NCBI RefSeq assembly: GCF_041435495.1
Contig: NZ_CP108644.1
Coordinates: forward strand, 2,914,001 to 2,978,000
DNA length: 64,000 bases
Source of the DNA: Streptomyces sp. NBC_01116
GTDB lineage: Bacteria; Actinomycetota; Actinomycetes; Streptomycetales; Streptomycetaceae
Direction of reading: 5' to 3'
Each line of letters begins with the position of its first letter. Position 1 is the stretch's first letter. The position numbers and the translations under genes were made by a program. The notes beneath the pieces were generated by a model. The model was not told where the DNA came from. It saw nothing but the letters and a program-made list of their open reading frames with translations, and searched no databases. Below, piece by piece: positions 1-8,909 of this stretch.

Positions 1-1363
1 TGGCCGGAGCGGGTGTCGTGGCGGCGGTCGGGGCCGCGGGTACGGGTGCGGGTACGGAGAACGTGGCGGAGGCGGTCCGACCGCCGGGGGCCAGGTCCAG
101 GACGAGGTCCAGCTCGGTGTCGGGCCCGGGGTCGTCCACGGGTCCCCTGGCGGGGGCACCCTGGGTCCCGCGTCCGACCGGGCCCGTCCGGGCGGGCCTC
201 TTCCCGCCCTCGGGCTCAGCCCCGTAGGAAGGGTGCGGGGTCCACTCCGCCGAGGGTTCCGTCCTCAAACGCCGGACGGGCTTGAGGTAAAGGTTCCCGT
301 CGAGGGGCACAGGGTGCGCGGGCGCGGGGCGGCCGGGGGCGGCGGCGGGGGTAGGAGCCGAGGCCGGGGTCGGGGTCGGACGGTCGGGGTGCCGGTCCGG
401 GGTGGGCCGGTCCGAAGCCGGGCGGTCCGGGGTGGGCCGGTCCAGGGTGGGCCGGTCCGAGGTGGGCCGGTCCGAAGCCGGGCGGTCCGAAGCCGGGCGG
501 TCCGGGGTGGGCCGGTCCGTGGCCGGGCAGTCCGGGGTGGGCCGGTCCGACGTCGGCCTGTCCGGAGCAGGCCGGTCCGTGGCCGAGCAGTCCGAAGCCG
601 AGCGGTCCGTGGCCAGCCGGTCCGAAGCGGCCCCGTCCGTGTGCCGGTCCGATGTCGGACGGTCCGGGGTGGGCCGATCCGGAGCAGCCCCATTCCGGTG
701 CCGGTCCGGAGCCGAGCGGTCCGGAGCGGCTCCATCCGTGTGCCGGTCCGACGTCGGACGGTCCGGGGTGGGCCGGTCCGGAGCAGCTCCATCCCGGTGC
801 CGGTCCGGGGGCGGGCCGAGGTGCAGGCTCGCGCTCGGGGGTTCCGCGGACGTCCGGGGCGGCGTGGGCGGGGTCCTGTCCGTATCCGGCGGCGGGGGCT
901 TGTCCCCGACGGGACGGAAGAGCGGCGGCGGAAGCCTGTCGCCCGACGGCAGAACACCGCCACCCTCCGACGGCGGCGGAAGCTCGCCGTCCGGTGGCAG
1001 GACGCTGTCGCCCTCCGACAGCGGGGTGCTGCCACCGGCCGTCGGGGCCGCGCCCCCGCCCACCCGGCCGAACAGCGGCGGCGGAAGCTCGCCCGCCGGT
1101 GACCGGGAGTCCCCAGCCGCGCGGTCGGACGGCGGAGGCGGCAGCCCGGCGTCCAGGCGCTGCGGAGGGCCGGCCTCCGGCGTCGGGGCCCTGCCGTCGG
1201 CGGAACCGAAGAGCGGAGGCGGGCTCCCTTCGCCCGGCGGGGCGAAGAGGGACGGCGGGAGCTGGTCGTCCAGAGGGTGAGGGGTTGAGGTGGGGGTGGT
1301 CCGGGGGGTCTGGTCGTCGTTGGGGGTCACCGGTTGCCGATTCCTTTCCGTCACGTCCGTCAC
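1..1363 (-). CDS. Proline/aspartate-rich repeat protein, 3' end off the window
   Basis: An open frame on the minus strand runs from GTG at 1363 through the left edge without a stop, so it is at least 454 residues. The GTG overlaps the TGA of the upstream gene (GTGA), indicating translational coupling. The N-terminal part has spaced modules of the type LPPPLFG/LPPPLFRPVGD (roughly residues 33-155). Then come about thirty pentads of the form D-R-P-T/A-P/S (roughly nucleotides 800-385), including a duplicated larger block. The end visible in the window is acidic and hydrophobic (TELDLVLDLAPGG). No signal peptide or transmembrane segment is visible. It resembles an extended, disordered linker or surface-spanning protein; I do not recognise a family. 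Competing frames exist because of the GC content, but this one has the regular repeats and the coupled start. Confidence 0.7.
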   Translation of the reverse strand, partial: MTDVTERNRQPVTPNDDQTPRTTPTSTPHPLDDQLPPSLFAPPGEGSPPPLFGSADGRAPTPEAGPPQRLDAGLPPPPSDRAAGDSRSPAGELPPPLFGRVGGGAAPTAGGSTPLSEGDSVLPPDGELPPPSEGGGVLPSGDRLPPPLFRPVGDKPPPPDTDRTPPTPPRTSAEPPSASLHLGPPPDRHRDGAAPDRPTPDRPTSDRHTDGAAPDRSAPDRHRNGAAPDRPTPDRPTSDRHTDGAASDRLATDRSASDCSATDRPAPDRPTSDRPTPDCPATDRPTPDRPASDRPASDRPTSDRPTLDRPTPDRPASDRPTPDRHPDRPTPTPASAPTPAAAPGRPAPAHPVPLDGNLYLKPVRRLRTEPSAEWTPHPSYGAEPEGGKRPARTGPVGRGTQGAPARGPVDDPGPDTELDLVLDLAPGGRTASATFSVPAPVPAAPTAATTPAPA

Positions 1364-2652
1364 GCGAAGAGCCGGCGCCAGGTCTCCGGCCCCGGATAAC
1401 CGTCGGCCGCACCGCCGCGCCAGCCCTGGGCCCGCTGGAACGCCTCGACGTTGCGGCGGTCGGCCTCGGTCCAGCGCGGGTCGGGGCCCGACACGTAGTG
1501 CCTGCCGTATCCCTTCTTCACCAACTGTTCGCCGAGCCGGTCGACATGGCTGTTGGACTGACCCGGCTGGAAATGGCCGCGTCCGGGGAACGCGGCGGCT
1601 GTATCAGGGCTGCCGCCCGCGCCGGCGGCCGGAATGTTCCGTCCGCCGCCGGTCGCCAGCAGGCGCCAGGTGTCCGGGCCCGGAATGCCGTCGGCCTCCT
1701 TGCCCTGCCAGCCCTGCGCCTGCTGGAACGCCTGGGTCGCACGCCGGTCGGCCGCGCTCCACTCGGGCCCGGGGCCGACCGCGTAGAAGCGCTTGCCGCC
1801 CCGCTGGACCAGCATCCGGCCGAGCTGGGTGACGTGCTTGTTGTCGCTGCCGGGGCCGAACTGCCCGGCCCCGGGGAAGGCGATGGAGGATCCGGAGCCG
1901 GGCGAACCTTCTGTGACCCCTTTGTACCGGTAGGCCACATAGAGGTCGGAGTTGTTCCAGTACGCCAGGGGCGTCGACTGCTTCCGCGTCTGCGGGCGCG
2001 CCTGCTCGTAGGCGACGTAATGGGTGCGCGCGGAGTCGGTCCAGCCGCCGAAGATCGTGACGTGCGAGCCCTTGGAGGGGTCGGCCGGGTTGTGGAAGAG
2101 GAGGATGTCGCCGGGCTGGAGGTCGGCGCGGGCGATCCGGGTCCCGTAGGCGGCGAGGCTGCCGGTCCACTCGTTGCTGCCGAGGTTCCAGGCCATCGAG
2201 ACATAGCCCGAGCAGTCCTGGCGATAGCCGTCCGACCAGTACTTCTCCATGCTGTACGGGACCTTCGCGCTCACCCACCGCTTGGCCCGGTCGATGATGT
2301 CGGCCCGGGTCGTCTTCGGCACGGCCGAGCCGGCGGACGGCGGGCCCGAGGCGCCGGTGCCCCGCAGCGGCCCCTGCTCACCCTGCGGGGTCGCCGGTTC
2401 GGGATCGACTCCCCCGTCGGCGCGCGGGGGCCCGGGGGCAGGACCGGCGGCCGTGGCCGCCCCCGCGGCTCCGCAGGAGAGGACCACCCCGGCGGCGGTG
2501 GCCAGCACCAGGGCACGGCGCGCACCGTGCGCGGCGGGGTGACCGCCGCGACGCACCGGCAGGGCCCTCGCGGCGGAGCGCCGCCGCACCGCGCACCCCG
2601 CGCATCCGCAGTCGATGGCGGGTTCGTACTCCTCGAAGACCGGCACAGTCAT
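1360..2652 (-). CDS. Secreted cell-wall protein: NlpC/P60-like amidase domain plus two peptidoglycan-binding repeats
   Basis: 430 residues. Start ATG at 2652 is chosen because GGAGGGG lies 8 nt upstream; an in-frame ATG at 2676 lacks this. The protein opens with a Cys-rich leader (DCGCAGC), followed by a hydrophobic segment ALVLATAAGVVLSCGAAGA that can act as a signal. The middle (roughly residues 105-240) has the hallmarks of a cysteine-peptidase amidase fold: QDCSGYVSMAWN with the candidate nucleophile Cys, then GSHVTIFGGW with the candidate His. The C-terminus carries two tandem repeats of about 70 residues (FPGAGQFGPGSDNKHVTQLG and FPGRGHFQPGQSNSHVDRLG), each ending in a PGPDTW/PGPETW motif, the peptidoglycan-binding type common in Streptomyces. 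It probably trims or binds peptidoglycan outside the cell. The downstream repeat protein is translationally coupled. Confidence 0.85.
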   Translation of the reverse strand: MTVPVFEEYEPAIDCGCAGCAVRRRSAARALPVRRGGHPAAHGARRALVLATAAGVVLSCGAAGAATAAGPAPGPPRADGGVDPEPATPQGEQGPLRGTGASGPPSAGSAVPKTTRADIIDRAKRWVSAKVPYSMEKYWSDGYRQDCSGYVSMAWNLGSNEWTGSLAAYGTRIARADLQPGDILLFHNPADPSKGSHVTIFGGWTDSARTHYVAYEQARPQTRKQSTPLAYWNNSDLYVAYRYKGVTEGSPGSGSSIAFPGAGQFGPGSDNKHVTQLGRMLVQRGGKRFYAVGPGPEWSAADRRATQAFQQAQGWQGKEADGIPGPDTWRLLATGGGRNIPAAGAGGSPDTAAAFPGRGHFQPGQSNSHVDRLGEQLVKKGYGRHYVSGPDPRWTEADRRNVEAFQRAQGWRGGAADGYPGPETWRRLFA

Positions 2653-2844
2653 GCGATTCCCCTCCGCACTCGTCATTCGTCAAGATCTTTGGGCGCAGCC
2701 GTAACGGGCGTCAGCCGTTCAATTCTCCTTACATAGGGCATTTTGACGGAACAAAGGAAAAAAACGACTATCTGACGGGGCGTGGCGGCCGGTAAATGGT
2801 TCGGAGCACCCTTGGGAGTCGGGTAGAGTTCTCCAGGTCAGCAG

Positions 2845-2918
2845 GCGCCGTTAGCTCAGTTGGTTAGAGCAGCTGACTCTTAATCAGCGGGTCCGGGGTT
2901 CGAGTCCCTGACGGCGCA
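2845..2918 (+). tRNA. tRNA-Lys (CTT)
   Basis: A complete cloverleaf can be drawn. The acceptor stem GCGCCGT pairs with ACGGCGC at 2911-2917, and the discriminator is A2918. The D arm is GCTC/GAGC, the anticodon stem GCTGA/TCAGC with loop CTCTTAA (anticodon CTT), and the T arm is CGGGG-TTCGAGT-CCCTG (4 paired bases plus an outer G/C). The 3' CCA is not encoded. A strong terminator hairpin follows 7 nt later. Confidence 0.97.
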
Positions 2919-2925
2919 CGCACAG

Positions 2926-2960
2926 TCAAAGCCCCCTCACTGAACGTGAGGGGGCTTTGA
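2926..2960 (+). terminator. Hairpin terminator after tRNA-Lys
   Basis: A perfect 15-bp inverted repeat: TCAAAGCCCCCTCAC, loop of 5 nt, GTGAGGGGGCTTTGA. It begins 7 nt after the tRNA and has an AT-bearing stem base (TCAAAG/CTTTGA), so it can act on both strands. Confidence 0.9.
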
Positions 2961-3460
2961 TCATTCCCCGTCCAGCGTCCGGTGACACCCGATGGCCGTG
3001 TACGCACAGCTACCCACCCGAACTGCGGACCGTGACCGAGCGATGACGGAGCGGTGAGGGGCCAGGGAGTGGGGGCCGGTCTCCACCGGTCTCCACTTCA
3101 TCACAGCCCCTCCGCAAGGTGGGTCCAAATCGTGCGCATGACCGACAAACGGTCCGTTTCACCCTTGCGGTCCCGTTCGGTGTCGGACAATCTGTCTGGG
3201 GCCGTCGGCCCCAAGGGGTCTGCTGATCCGTACAGTTGGCGCAGCAGAGCGTGACGTTCCGGTTGTGTGCGCCGCGGGGTGGGGGTCCCGCTCAAGGGCG
3301 GACGCCGAGGGGGCATCATGCAACCGGAAGGCTGCGGTCCCCTGTCTGTGGGGCGGTGGCCCGCCACCGTGTGCGTGCCCGGTGAAGAACGGGGGCTCGC
3401 CGCGCACGAAGAGAGAGACCGAACAGTCACGCACCAGCATGCGTGCAGGGGGATGTACCC
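2961..3460. other. 500-bp intergenic leader of the cslA operon
   Basis: I see no supportable gene here. The segment carries several short inverted repeats, for example GGGGCCGTCGGCCCC around 3197-3211. The cslA ribosome-binding site (GGGGG near 3448-3452, about 9 nt before the ATG) is at its end. It presumably holds the cslA promoter, but no convincing -35/-10 pair stands out. Confidence 0.5.
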
Positions 3461-5410
3461 ATGACGTCGACGCCGCCAGGCGACCGGCAGGAGAACGACG
3501 CTTCCCGGACGACGCAGCTCCGGATACCCGCGGGGCTGCGGTCCGGCACGGCGCGGCGGCGTGCCAAGAAGGAACTGCCGCGCTACGACTACGAGCACTA
3601 CAGCCGGCTCGCCGGACCGCTGACGCAGCCTCCCGCGGGCAAGCCGTACAAGGTCCGGTACCGCTCGCTCATATCGCAGGAGCCGCACCGGGTGCGCGCG
3701 GCACTCCTGCTCGGCGCGGCTCCCCTCGTCTCGCTCGGCCTCTTCGCCTGGCTGATACAGCCCAGTCACTGGACGGACCGCGATCCGAACCTGGACGACG
3801 ATCTCCTGCTGGCCCTCGACATCGTCATGCTGGTCTCGATCGGTCTGATCGAGCTGTTCCGCACGATGAACGTCCTGTCGAACGCGCATGCCACCCTGGT
3901 CGCCCGCGACCCGGTCCCGGTGATACCGGAGTCCGGCACCAAGGTCGCCTTCCTCACCTCCTTCGTCCCCGGCAAGGAGCCGCTGGAGATGGTGACGAAG
4001 ACCCTGGAGGCGGCCGTGAGGATCCGTCACCGCGGTCTGATGCACGTGTGGCTGCTGGACGAGGGCGACGACCCGGCGGTCAAGGAGGTCTGCGCCCGGC
4101 TCGGCGTGCACCACTTCTCCCGCAAGGGCGTGGCGCACTGGAACCAGGCCAAGGGCCCGCACCGCGCCAAGACCAAGCACGGCAACTACAACGCCTGGCT
4201 GGACGCGCACGGCGGCGACTACGACTTCTTCGCCTCGGTCGACACCGACCACATCCCGATGGCGAACTACCTGGAGCGGATGCTCGGCTACTTCCGCGAC
4301 CCGGACATCGGCTTCGTCATCGGCCCGCAGGTCTACGGCAACTACGACACGTTCGTCACCAAGGCCGCCGAGTCGCAGCAGTTCCTCTTCCACGCCCTGA
4401 TCCAGCGCGCGGGCAACCGCTACGGCTCGCCCATGTTCGTCGGCACCAGCAACGCGGTCCGCATCTCGGCGCTCAAGCAGATCGGCGGCCTGTACGACTC
4501 GATCACCGAGGACATGGCCACCGGCTTCGAGATCCACCGCCACCGCAACCCGGCCACGGGGAACAAGTGGCGCTCGGTCTACACCCCGGACGTGCTGGCC
4601 GTCGGCGAGGGCCCGACCGCCTGGACGGACTTCTTCACCCAGCAGCTGCGCTGGTCCCGGGGCACCTACGAGACGATCATCGGGCAGTTCTGGAAGGGCT
4701 TCGGGACCATGCCGCCCGGCAAGCTCTTCAACTACACGATGATGATCATCTTCTATCCGATGTCGGCCCTGAACTGGATCCTCGCGGCCCTCAGTTGCGC
4801 GCTGTTCCTCGGCATGGGCGCCTCCGGCGTGCAGATCGACCCGACGATCTGGATGATGCTGTACGGCAACGCCTCCGCGCTCCAGATCGGCCTGTACGTC
4901 TGGAACCGCCGCCACAACGTCTCGCCGCACGAGCCCGAGGGTTCCGGCGGTCTGGCCGGCATGGTGATGTCCGCGCTCTCCGCGCCGATCTACGCCCGCT
5001 CGATGATGGACGCGGTACTGCGCCGCAAGAGCTCGTTCGTGGTGACCCCCAAGGGCGACTCGTCCAGCCCGGACACCCTGTTCGGCACCTTCCGCATCCA
5101 CCTGTTCTTCATCGTCGTCTTCGGCGGGTCGATGATCGCCTCGTTCTTCCTGGGCCACAGCCACCCCGCGATGGTCACCTGGGCCACGCTGGCGCTGCTG
5201 ATCACCGCCGCGCCGATCATCGGCTGGCGGTACACGGTCCGCGCGGAGAAGAAGAAGCGCCGCGGCCGGCGCCGGGCGGGCTCGTCCGGCCGACGACCGC
5301 CGGCCGGACCACCGCCGGCCGGACCACCGTCGGCCGGACCACCGTCGGGCCGGGCCGCGCCCGGCTCTGACCAGACCATGAACATCGCCCTGGGGGGACC
5401 GCAGTCATGA
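3461..5410 (+). CDS. cslA: CslA: cellulose synthase-like glycosyltransferase (GT2)
   Basis: 649 residues. ATG at 3461 is preferred over the in-frame GTG at 3443 because GGGGG sits about 9 nt before it. It is a membrane GT2 processive beta-glycan synthase. Visible catalytic elements in order are WLLDEGDD (UDP-sugar Asp), SVDTDHIPM (DxD), TEDMATGFEIH (general-base TED) and QQLRWSRG (Q-x-x-R-W). Hydrophobic segments flank the catalytic domain (AALLLGAAPLVSLGLFAWLI near the N-terminus and several after RWSRG). In S. coelicolor and S. lividans CslA works with GlxA to make a beta-1,4-glucan-like polymer at hyphal tips, needed for aggregation and aerial growth. glxA follows with an ATGA overlap. The C-terminal tail is basic, then Pro/Ala/Gly-rich with tandem AGPP/SAGPP units. 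Confidence 0.95.
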   Translation: MTSTPPGDRQENDASRTTQLRIPAGLRSGTARRRAKKELPRYDYEHYSRLAGPLTQPPAGKPYKVRYRSLISQEPHRVRAALLLGAAPLVSLGLFAWLIQPSHWTDRDPNLDDDLLLALDIVMLVSIGLIELFRTMNVLSNAHATLVARDPVPVIPESGTKVAFLTSFVPGKEPLEMVTKTLEAAVRIRHRGLMHVWLLDEGDDPAVKEVCARLGVHHFSRKGVAHWNQAKGPHRAKTKHGNYNAWLDAHGGDYDFFASVDTDHIPMANYLERMLGYFRDPDIGFVIGPQVYGNYDTFVTKAAESQQFLFHALIQRAGNRYGSPMFVGTSNAVRISALKQIGGLYDSITEDMATGFEIHRHRNPATGNKWRSVYTPDVLAVGEGPTAWTDFFTQQLRWSRGTYETIIGQFWKGFGTMPPGKLFNYTMMIIFYPMSALNWILAALSCALFLGMGASGVQIDPTIWMMLYGNASALQIGLYVWNRRHNVSPHEPEGSGGLAGMVMSALSAPIYARSMMDAVLRRKSSFVVTPKGDSSSPDTLFGTFRIHLFFIVVFGGSMIASFFLGHSHPAMVTWATLALLITAAPIIGWRYTVRAEKKKRRGRRRAGSSGRRPPAGPPPAGPPSAGPPSGRAAPGSDQTMNIALGGPQS

Positions 5411-7407
5411 CAAGCCATTCGGGCCGGGGTGCCCGCCGTGCCGTCGGCCGGACCTCCCGCCGCGCGGGGGTCCGGGCCCGCCGCTCCGGTCTGCGTACGC
5501 GCCGGTTCGCGATCGGCACGGTCGCCGTGGTCGCCCTCGCGGGGGCGAACGGGCCGTGGCTCTACCGCTTCGGCACCGAGCGCTACCACCACTACACGAT
5601 CAACAAGCAGTCCTACAAAGAGGCCAACGGCCACTGGGACTTCCTGGACATCCCCGCCGAGCACCGGGTCAACGCCGTCCACGCCGCGCTGCTGCGCACC
5701 GGCAAGGTGCTGCTCGTCGCGGGCTCCGGCAACAACGAGAAGAACTTCGACGCGAAGAGCTTCCGCTCCGTGCTGTGGGACCCGAAGACGAACGTCTTCA
5801 AGGACATCCACACGCCCAAGGACCTGTTCTGCGCCGGTCACACCCAGCTCCCCGGCGGCAATCTCCTCATAGCCGGCGGCACCAAGCGCTACGAGAAGCT
5901 CGGGGGCGACGTCACCAAGGCCGGCGGCCTGATGATCGTCCGGAACGAGAACCCCCGCAAGCCGATCACTCTCCCCGCGGGCACCCGCTTCACGGGCAAG
6001 GAGAGCGGCAAGACCTTCATCTCCCAGGACCCGCTGCTGGTGGAGAAGGCCACCAAGGTCTTCGACAAGAAGACCGGTGAGTACCAGCGCAACGAAGCGG
6101 GCGTCGGCCGCATCTACGTGGAGGCCGAGAAGTCCGGGCGGAAGTACGAGACCGGCACCGAGGACAACTACCGCGTCTCGGGCCTCTCCGCCGAGGACAC
6201 CCGTAACGTCTACGGGATCGCCCAGAAGCTGGCGCTGGACAAGAAGGACTTCCAGGGCATCAACGACGCCTACGAGTTCGACCCGGTCGCGGAGAAGTAC
6301 ATCCCCGTCGACCCGATGGCCAAGGCCCGCTGGTACCCCACCCTCACGACGCTGGAGGACGGCAAGGTCCTCGCCGTCTCCGGCCTGGACGACATCGGCC
6401 AGATCGACGTGGGCAAGGCCGAGGTCTACGACCCGGAGAAGAAGAGCTGGAAGGACAGCGGCATCGTCCGGAAGTTCGCCACCTACCCGGCGCTGTTCCT
6501 GCTCAACGACGGCAGGCTGTTCTACTCCGGCTCCAACTCCGGCTACGGGCTCCAGAGCGAGGGCCGCACCCCCGGGATCTGGGACGTGCGGACGAACGAC
6601 TTCGACAAGATCCCCGGCCTCGCCGACGCGGACCAGATGGAGACCTCGGCGACCGTACGGCTGCCTCCGGCCCAGGACGAGCGGTTCATGGTGATCGGCG
6701 GCGGCGGGGTCGGCGAGTCGGACAAGTCCACCCCGAAGTCCCGGCTGGTCGACCTCCAGGAGAAGAACCCGAAGTTCACCGAGGGCGCCTCCCTGGACAA
6801 GGGCACCCGCTATCCCAGCGCCTCCCTGCTCCCCGACGACTCGCTGCTCGTGGCGGGCGGCTCCGGCGACTACCGGGGGCGTGGCGGTTCGGACGTGCTG
6901 GAGGCCCGGCTGTACGACGCGAAGACGGACACCTACCGGCGGGTCGCGGACCCGGCCGTGGGGCGCAACTACCACTCGGGGTCCGTGCTGCTGCCGGACG
7001 GCCGGGTCATGATCTTCGGATCGGACCCGCTCTACTCGGACAAGATCAACACGCGTCCGGGCACCTTCGAGCAGCGCATCGAGATCTACACCCCGCCCTA
7101 CCTCTACCGCGGCTCCCGGCCGGAGCTCACGGCCGGGCCCAAGAGCATCGAGCGCGGCGGAACCGGCCTGTTCACCACGCGGCAGGCCTCCTCGATCACC
7201 TCGGCGAAGCTGATGCGCCCCTCGGCGGTCACCCATGTGACCGACACCGACCAGCGCAGCATCGATCTGGCGGTCGAGAAGTCGGCGGACGGGATCACGG
7301 TCACCGTGCCGAAGAACCGGGCGCTGGTGCCGTCGGGCTGGTACATGCTGTTCGTCACCGACGAGGAGGGCACCCCGTCCGAGGGGATGTGGGTGGAGGT
7401 GCCGTAG
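5407..7407 (+). CDS. glxA: GlxA: mono-copper radical oxidase (galactose oxidase-like)
   Basis: 666 residues. The start overlaps the cslA stop (ATGA). One N-terminal hydrophobic segment (FAIGTVAVVALAGANG, residues 34-49) follows a long Arg-rich stretch and acts as signal or anchor. The seven-bladed Kelch propeller carries the radical-copper residues by family pattern. FCAGH gives Cys142 and ARWYPTL gives Trp309-Tyr310, the Cys-Tyr cofactor pair with its adjacent Trp. GRNYHSG supplies the axial Tyr and equatorial His, and THVTDTDQRSIDL the last His, as in galactose oxidase. These numbers are 21 higher than the S. lividans GlxA numbering as I remember it, which fits a longer annotated N-terminus. 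It oxidises the glucan made by CslA. The gene is cotranscribed with cslA and faces a glycoside hydrolase. Confidence 0.95.
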   Translation: MTSHSGRGARRAVGRTSRRAGVRARRSGLRTRRFAIGTVAVVALAGANGPWLYRFGTERYHHYTINKQSYKEANGHWDFLDIPAEHRVNAVHAALLRTGKVLLVAGSGNNEKNFDAKSFRSVLWDPKTNVFKDIHTPKDLFCAGHTQLPGGNLLIAGGTKRYEKLGGDVTKAGGLMIVRNENPRKPITLPAGTRFTGKESGKTFISQDPLLVEKATKVFDKKTGEYQRNEAGVGRIYVEAEKSGRKYETGTEDNYRVSGLSAEDTRNVYGIAQKLALDKKDFQGINDAYEFDPVAEKYIPVDPMAKARWYPTLTTLEDGKVLAVSGLDDIGQIDVGKAEVYDPEKKSWKDSGIVRKFATYPALFLLNDGRLFYSGSNSGYGLQSEGRTPGIWDVRTNDFDKIPGLADADQMETSATVRLPPAQDERFMVIGGGGVGESDKSTPKSRLVDLQEKNPKFTEGASLDKGTRYPSASLLPDDSLLVAGGSGDYRGRGGSDVLEARLYDAKTDTYRRVADPAVGRNYHSGSVLLPDGRVMIFGSDPLYSDKINTRPGTFEQRIEIYTPPYLYRGSRPELTAGPKSIERGGTGLFTTRQASSITSAKLMRPSAVTHVTDTDQRSIDLAVEKSADGITVTVPKNRALVPSGWYMLFVTDEEGTPSEGMWVEVP

Positions 7408-7473
7408 GCGTACCCGCGCGGGGCCACAGTGGGCGTACCCGCGCGGGTGTCGCAGGCGGATGCGGCCCTGGCG

Positions 7474-8511
7474 CTACTCGGTGGCGCGGGCCAGCCCCAG
7501 GGCGTATTCCGGCCACCACTCGCCCGCGTTCGGGCCGCCCTTGCAGCCGCCGTCGGATTCGCCGGGCCGCTTGATCCACAGATACGCGTCGACCAGCTCG
7601 TCGCCCGTCCTCGTGGTCGGGGGCTCGCCGAGCGCGCGGCCGGGCGGGTTGCACCAGGTCTCGGCCGGGTCGCCGCCCTCGTAGGGGCCGTTGCCGTTGC
7701 GGCTGGTGTCGATGACGAAGGGCTTGTCGCCCACCTTCACCGACAGCTTCTTCCCGAACTCCGTGCTGAGGGCCGTCGTACGGAAGTTGGACACGTTGAG
7801 CGAGAAGCCGTCCGCCTTCTCGATGCCCGCCCGCCACAGCGGTTCGTGCAGGGCCCCGGGCGACTGCCAGCCGGCGTTGCCCGCGTCCACGTAGACCTTG
7901 GTGGCGGGCTGCCGCTTCAGCCGCTCGACGGCTCCTTCGAGCAGGTCGTAGCGCTCCTGGTGGTGTTCCTGGGGGGTGCAGCCGTCGACCAGGTGGAGCA
8001 GGGCGTCCGGCTCCAGGATCACGGTCGCCTGGCGGTCCCCGATGCCCTTGGCGACGCCGTCCACCCAGGCGCGGTAGGCGTCGCCGTCGGCGGCGCCGCC
8101 CTTGGAGAACTGGCCGCAGTCACGGTGCGGGATGTTGTAGAGGACCAGCAGCGCGTACCGGTCGGCCTTCGCCGCGGCCTCGGTGACGCGCCGCGCCTCG
8201 TCCTCCGGGGCGCCCGGGCCGATCCACTCGCCGGCCGACTGCTCGGCGATCCGCCGGATCAGGTCGGCCTTCTCCTGGTCGCCGTCCTCCTGGTACGCGG
8301 CGACCTGACGGGCCGCGGTGCCGTCGGGGTTCACCCAGTACGGGTCCTTCGCCTTGGGCTGCTGGCCGATGGCCGGCGCGCTCTCGCCGCCGTCCCCGTC
8401 GCCGGAGCAGCCCGCCAGCAGCAGGGCCGCCCCGAGCGCCGCCGCAGCGGTCGTCCGCAGGACCGCCGCGCGCCCGCGCGTCCGGGACCGGCCGGTGTAA
8501 CTGCCGTACAT
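7474..8511 (-). CDS. GH6-family endoglucanase lipoprotein (glucan-processing partner of CslA/GlxA)
   Basis: 345 residues. ATG at 8511 has GGGGGAG just upstream. The signal ends in a lipobox (ALLLAGC-SG), so the enzyme is lipid-anchored outside the membrane. The GH6 fold is recognisable from LLVLYNIPHRDCG, ATVILEPDALLHLVDGC (the EPD segment containing the conserved acid), TKVYVDAGNAGW, FSLNVSNF and the C-terminal DAYLWIKRPGESDGGC. GH6 enzymes cleave beta-1,4-glucans with inversion. A cellulase-type gene beside cslA-glxA is known in S. coelicolor (called cslZ, from memory) and is thought to trim the nascent polymer. Here the gene is convergent with glxA, 66 bp apart, so it has its own promoter. 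Confidence 0.88.
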   Translation of the reverse strand: MYGSYTGRSRTRGRAAVLRTTAAAALGAALLLAGCSGDGDGGESAPAIGQQPKAKDPYWVNPDGTAARQVAAYQEDGDQEKADLIRRIAEQSAGEWIGPGAPEDEARRVTEAAAKADRYALLVLYNIPHRDCGQFSKGGAADGDAYRAWVDGVAKGIGDRQATVILEPDALLHLVDGCTPQEHHQERYDLLEGAVERLKRQPATKVYVDAGNAGWQSPGALHEPLWRAGIEKADGFSLNVSNFRTTALSTEFGKKLSVKVGDKPFVIDTSRNGNGPYEGGDPAETWCNPPGRALGEPPTTRTGDELVDAYLWIKRPGESDGGCKGGPNAGEWWPEYALGLARATE

Positions 8512-8909
8512 CCACTCCCCCTTGGGTGCACTGCCTGCACCGTTCTCACTGGTTGCACCGTTGTGCTGGCGGCCCGATCCATCCTGGCACAGCGGCCGGG
8601 CGCCCACGCCGCCGCCCGCACAACGCGCTCGCAGGGTCGCCGGTTCCGGACATCCCGTTCGAAAGCCGGTCATCCGTCCACCGGGGGCGCCTACAGTGAC
8701 GGGGGATCGGGCCTTCCCACCGCATCGACCTCCCGTACCGCGCCGGGCGACTCCCGCGGCCGGGCGCACGCGGTCGAGGACCGGCCCGGCCCGCACGCCC
8801 CGTGAGAGGCGGCCGGCCGGGCCGGGTTGACCGTGTGGCGCGCGTCGTGCGCGTGGCGCGCGGTGCGTGCCGTGTGGGTGTGTGACGTGTGGGTGCGCGG
8901 TACGGCGGG
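8512..8909. other. 398-bp intergenic region between sortase F and GH6 genes
   Basis: No supportable gene. The right side is a GT-rich low-complexity stretch (GTGTGGGTGTGTGACGTGTGGG, about 8871-8892). The left side must hold the promoter of the minus-strand GH6 gene. Confidence 0.4.

Noticed and set aside
216..1412. Minus-strand frame 216-1412 (GPAHPGPPGFGP repeats) as the real gene
   Set aside because: It is read from the same repeats in a different frame and overlaps the 3' end of the upstream gene. The frame with GTGA coupling at 1363 has more regular modules and stays open to the edge.
652..2736. Long plus-strand frames antisense to the left-edge genes (652-2736, 402-1280)
   Set aside because: Shadows of GC-rich minus-strand coding; they lack domains, while the minus-strand frames show NlpC/P60, PG-binding and DRPTP repeats.
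2845..2918. tRNA-Lys as an integration site for an element
   Set aside because: I saw no second copy of the tRNA 3' end elsewhere in the window, and no integrase gene is near.
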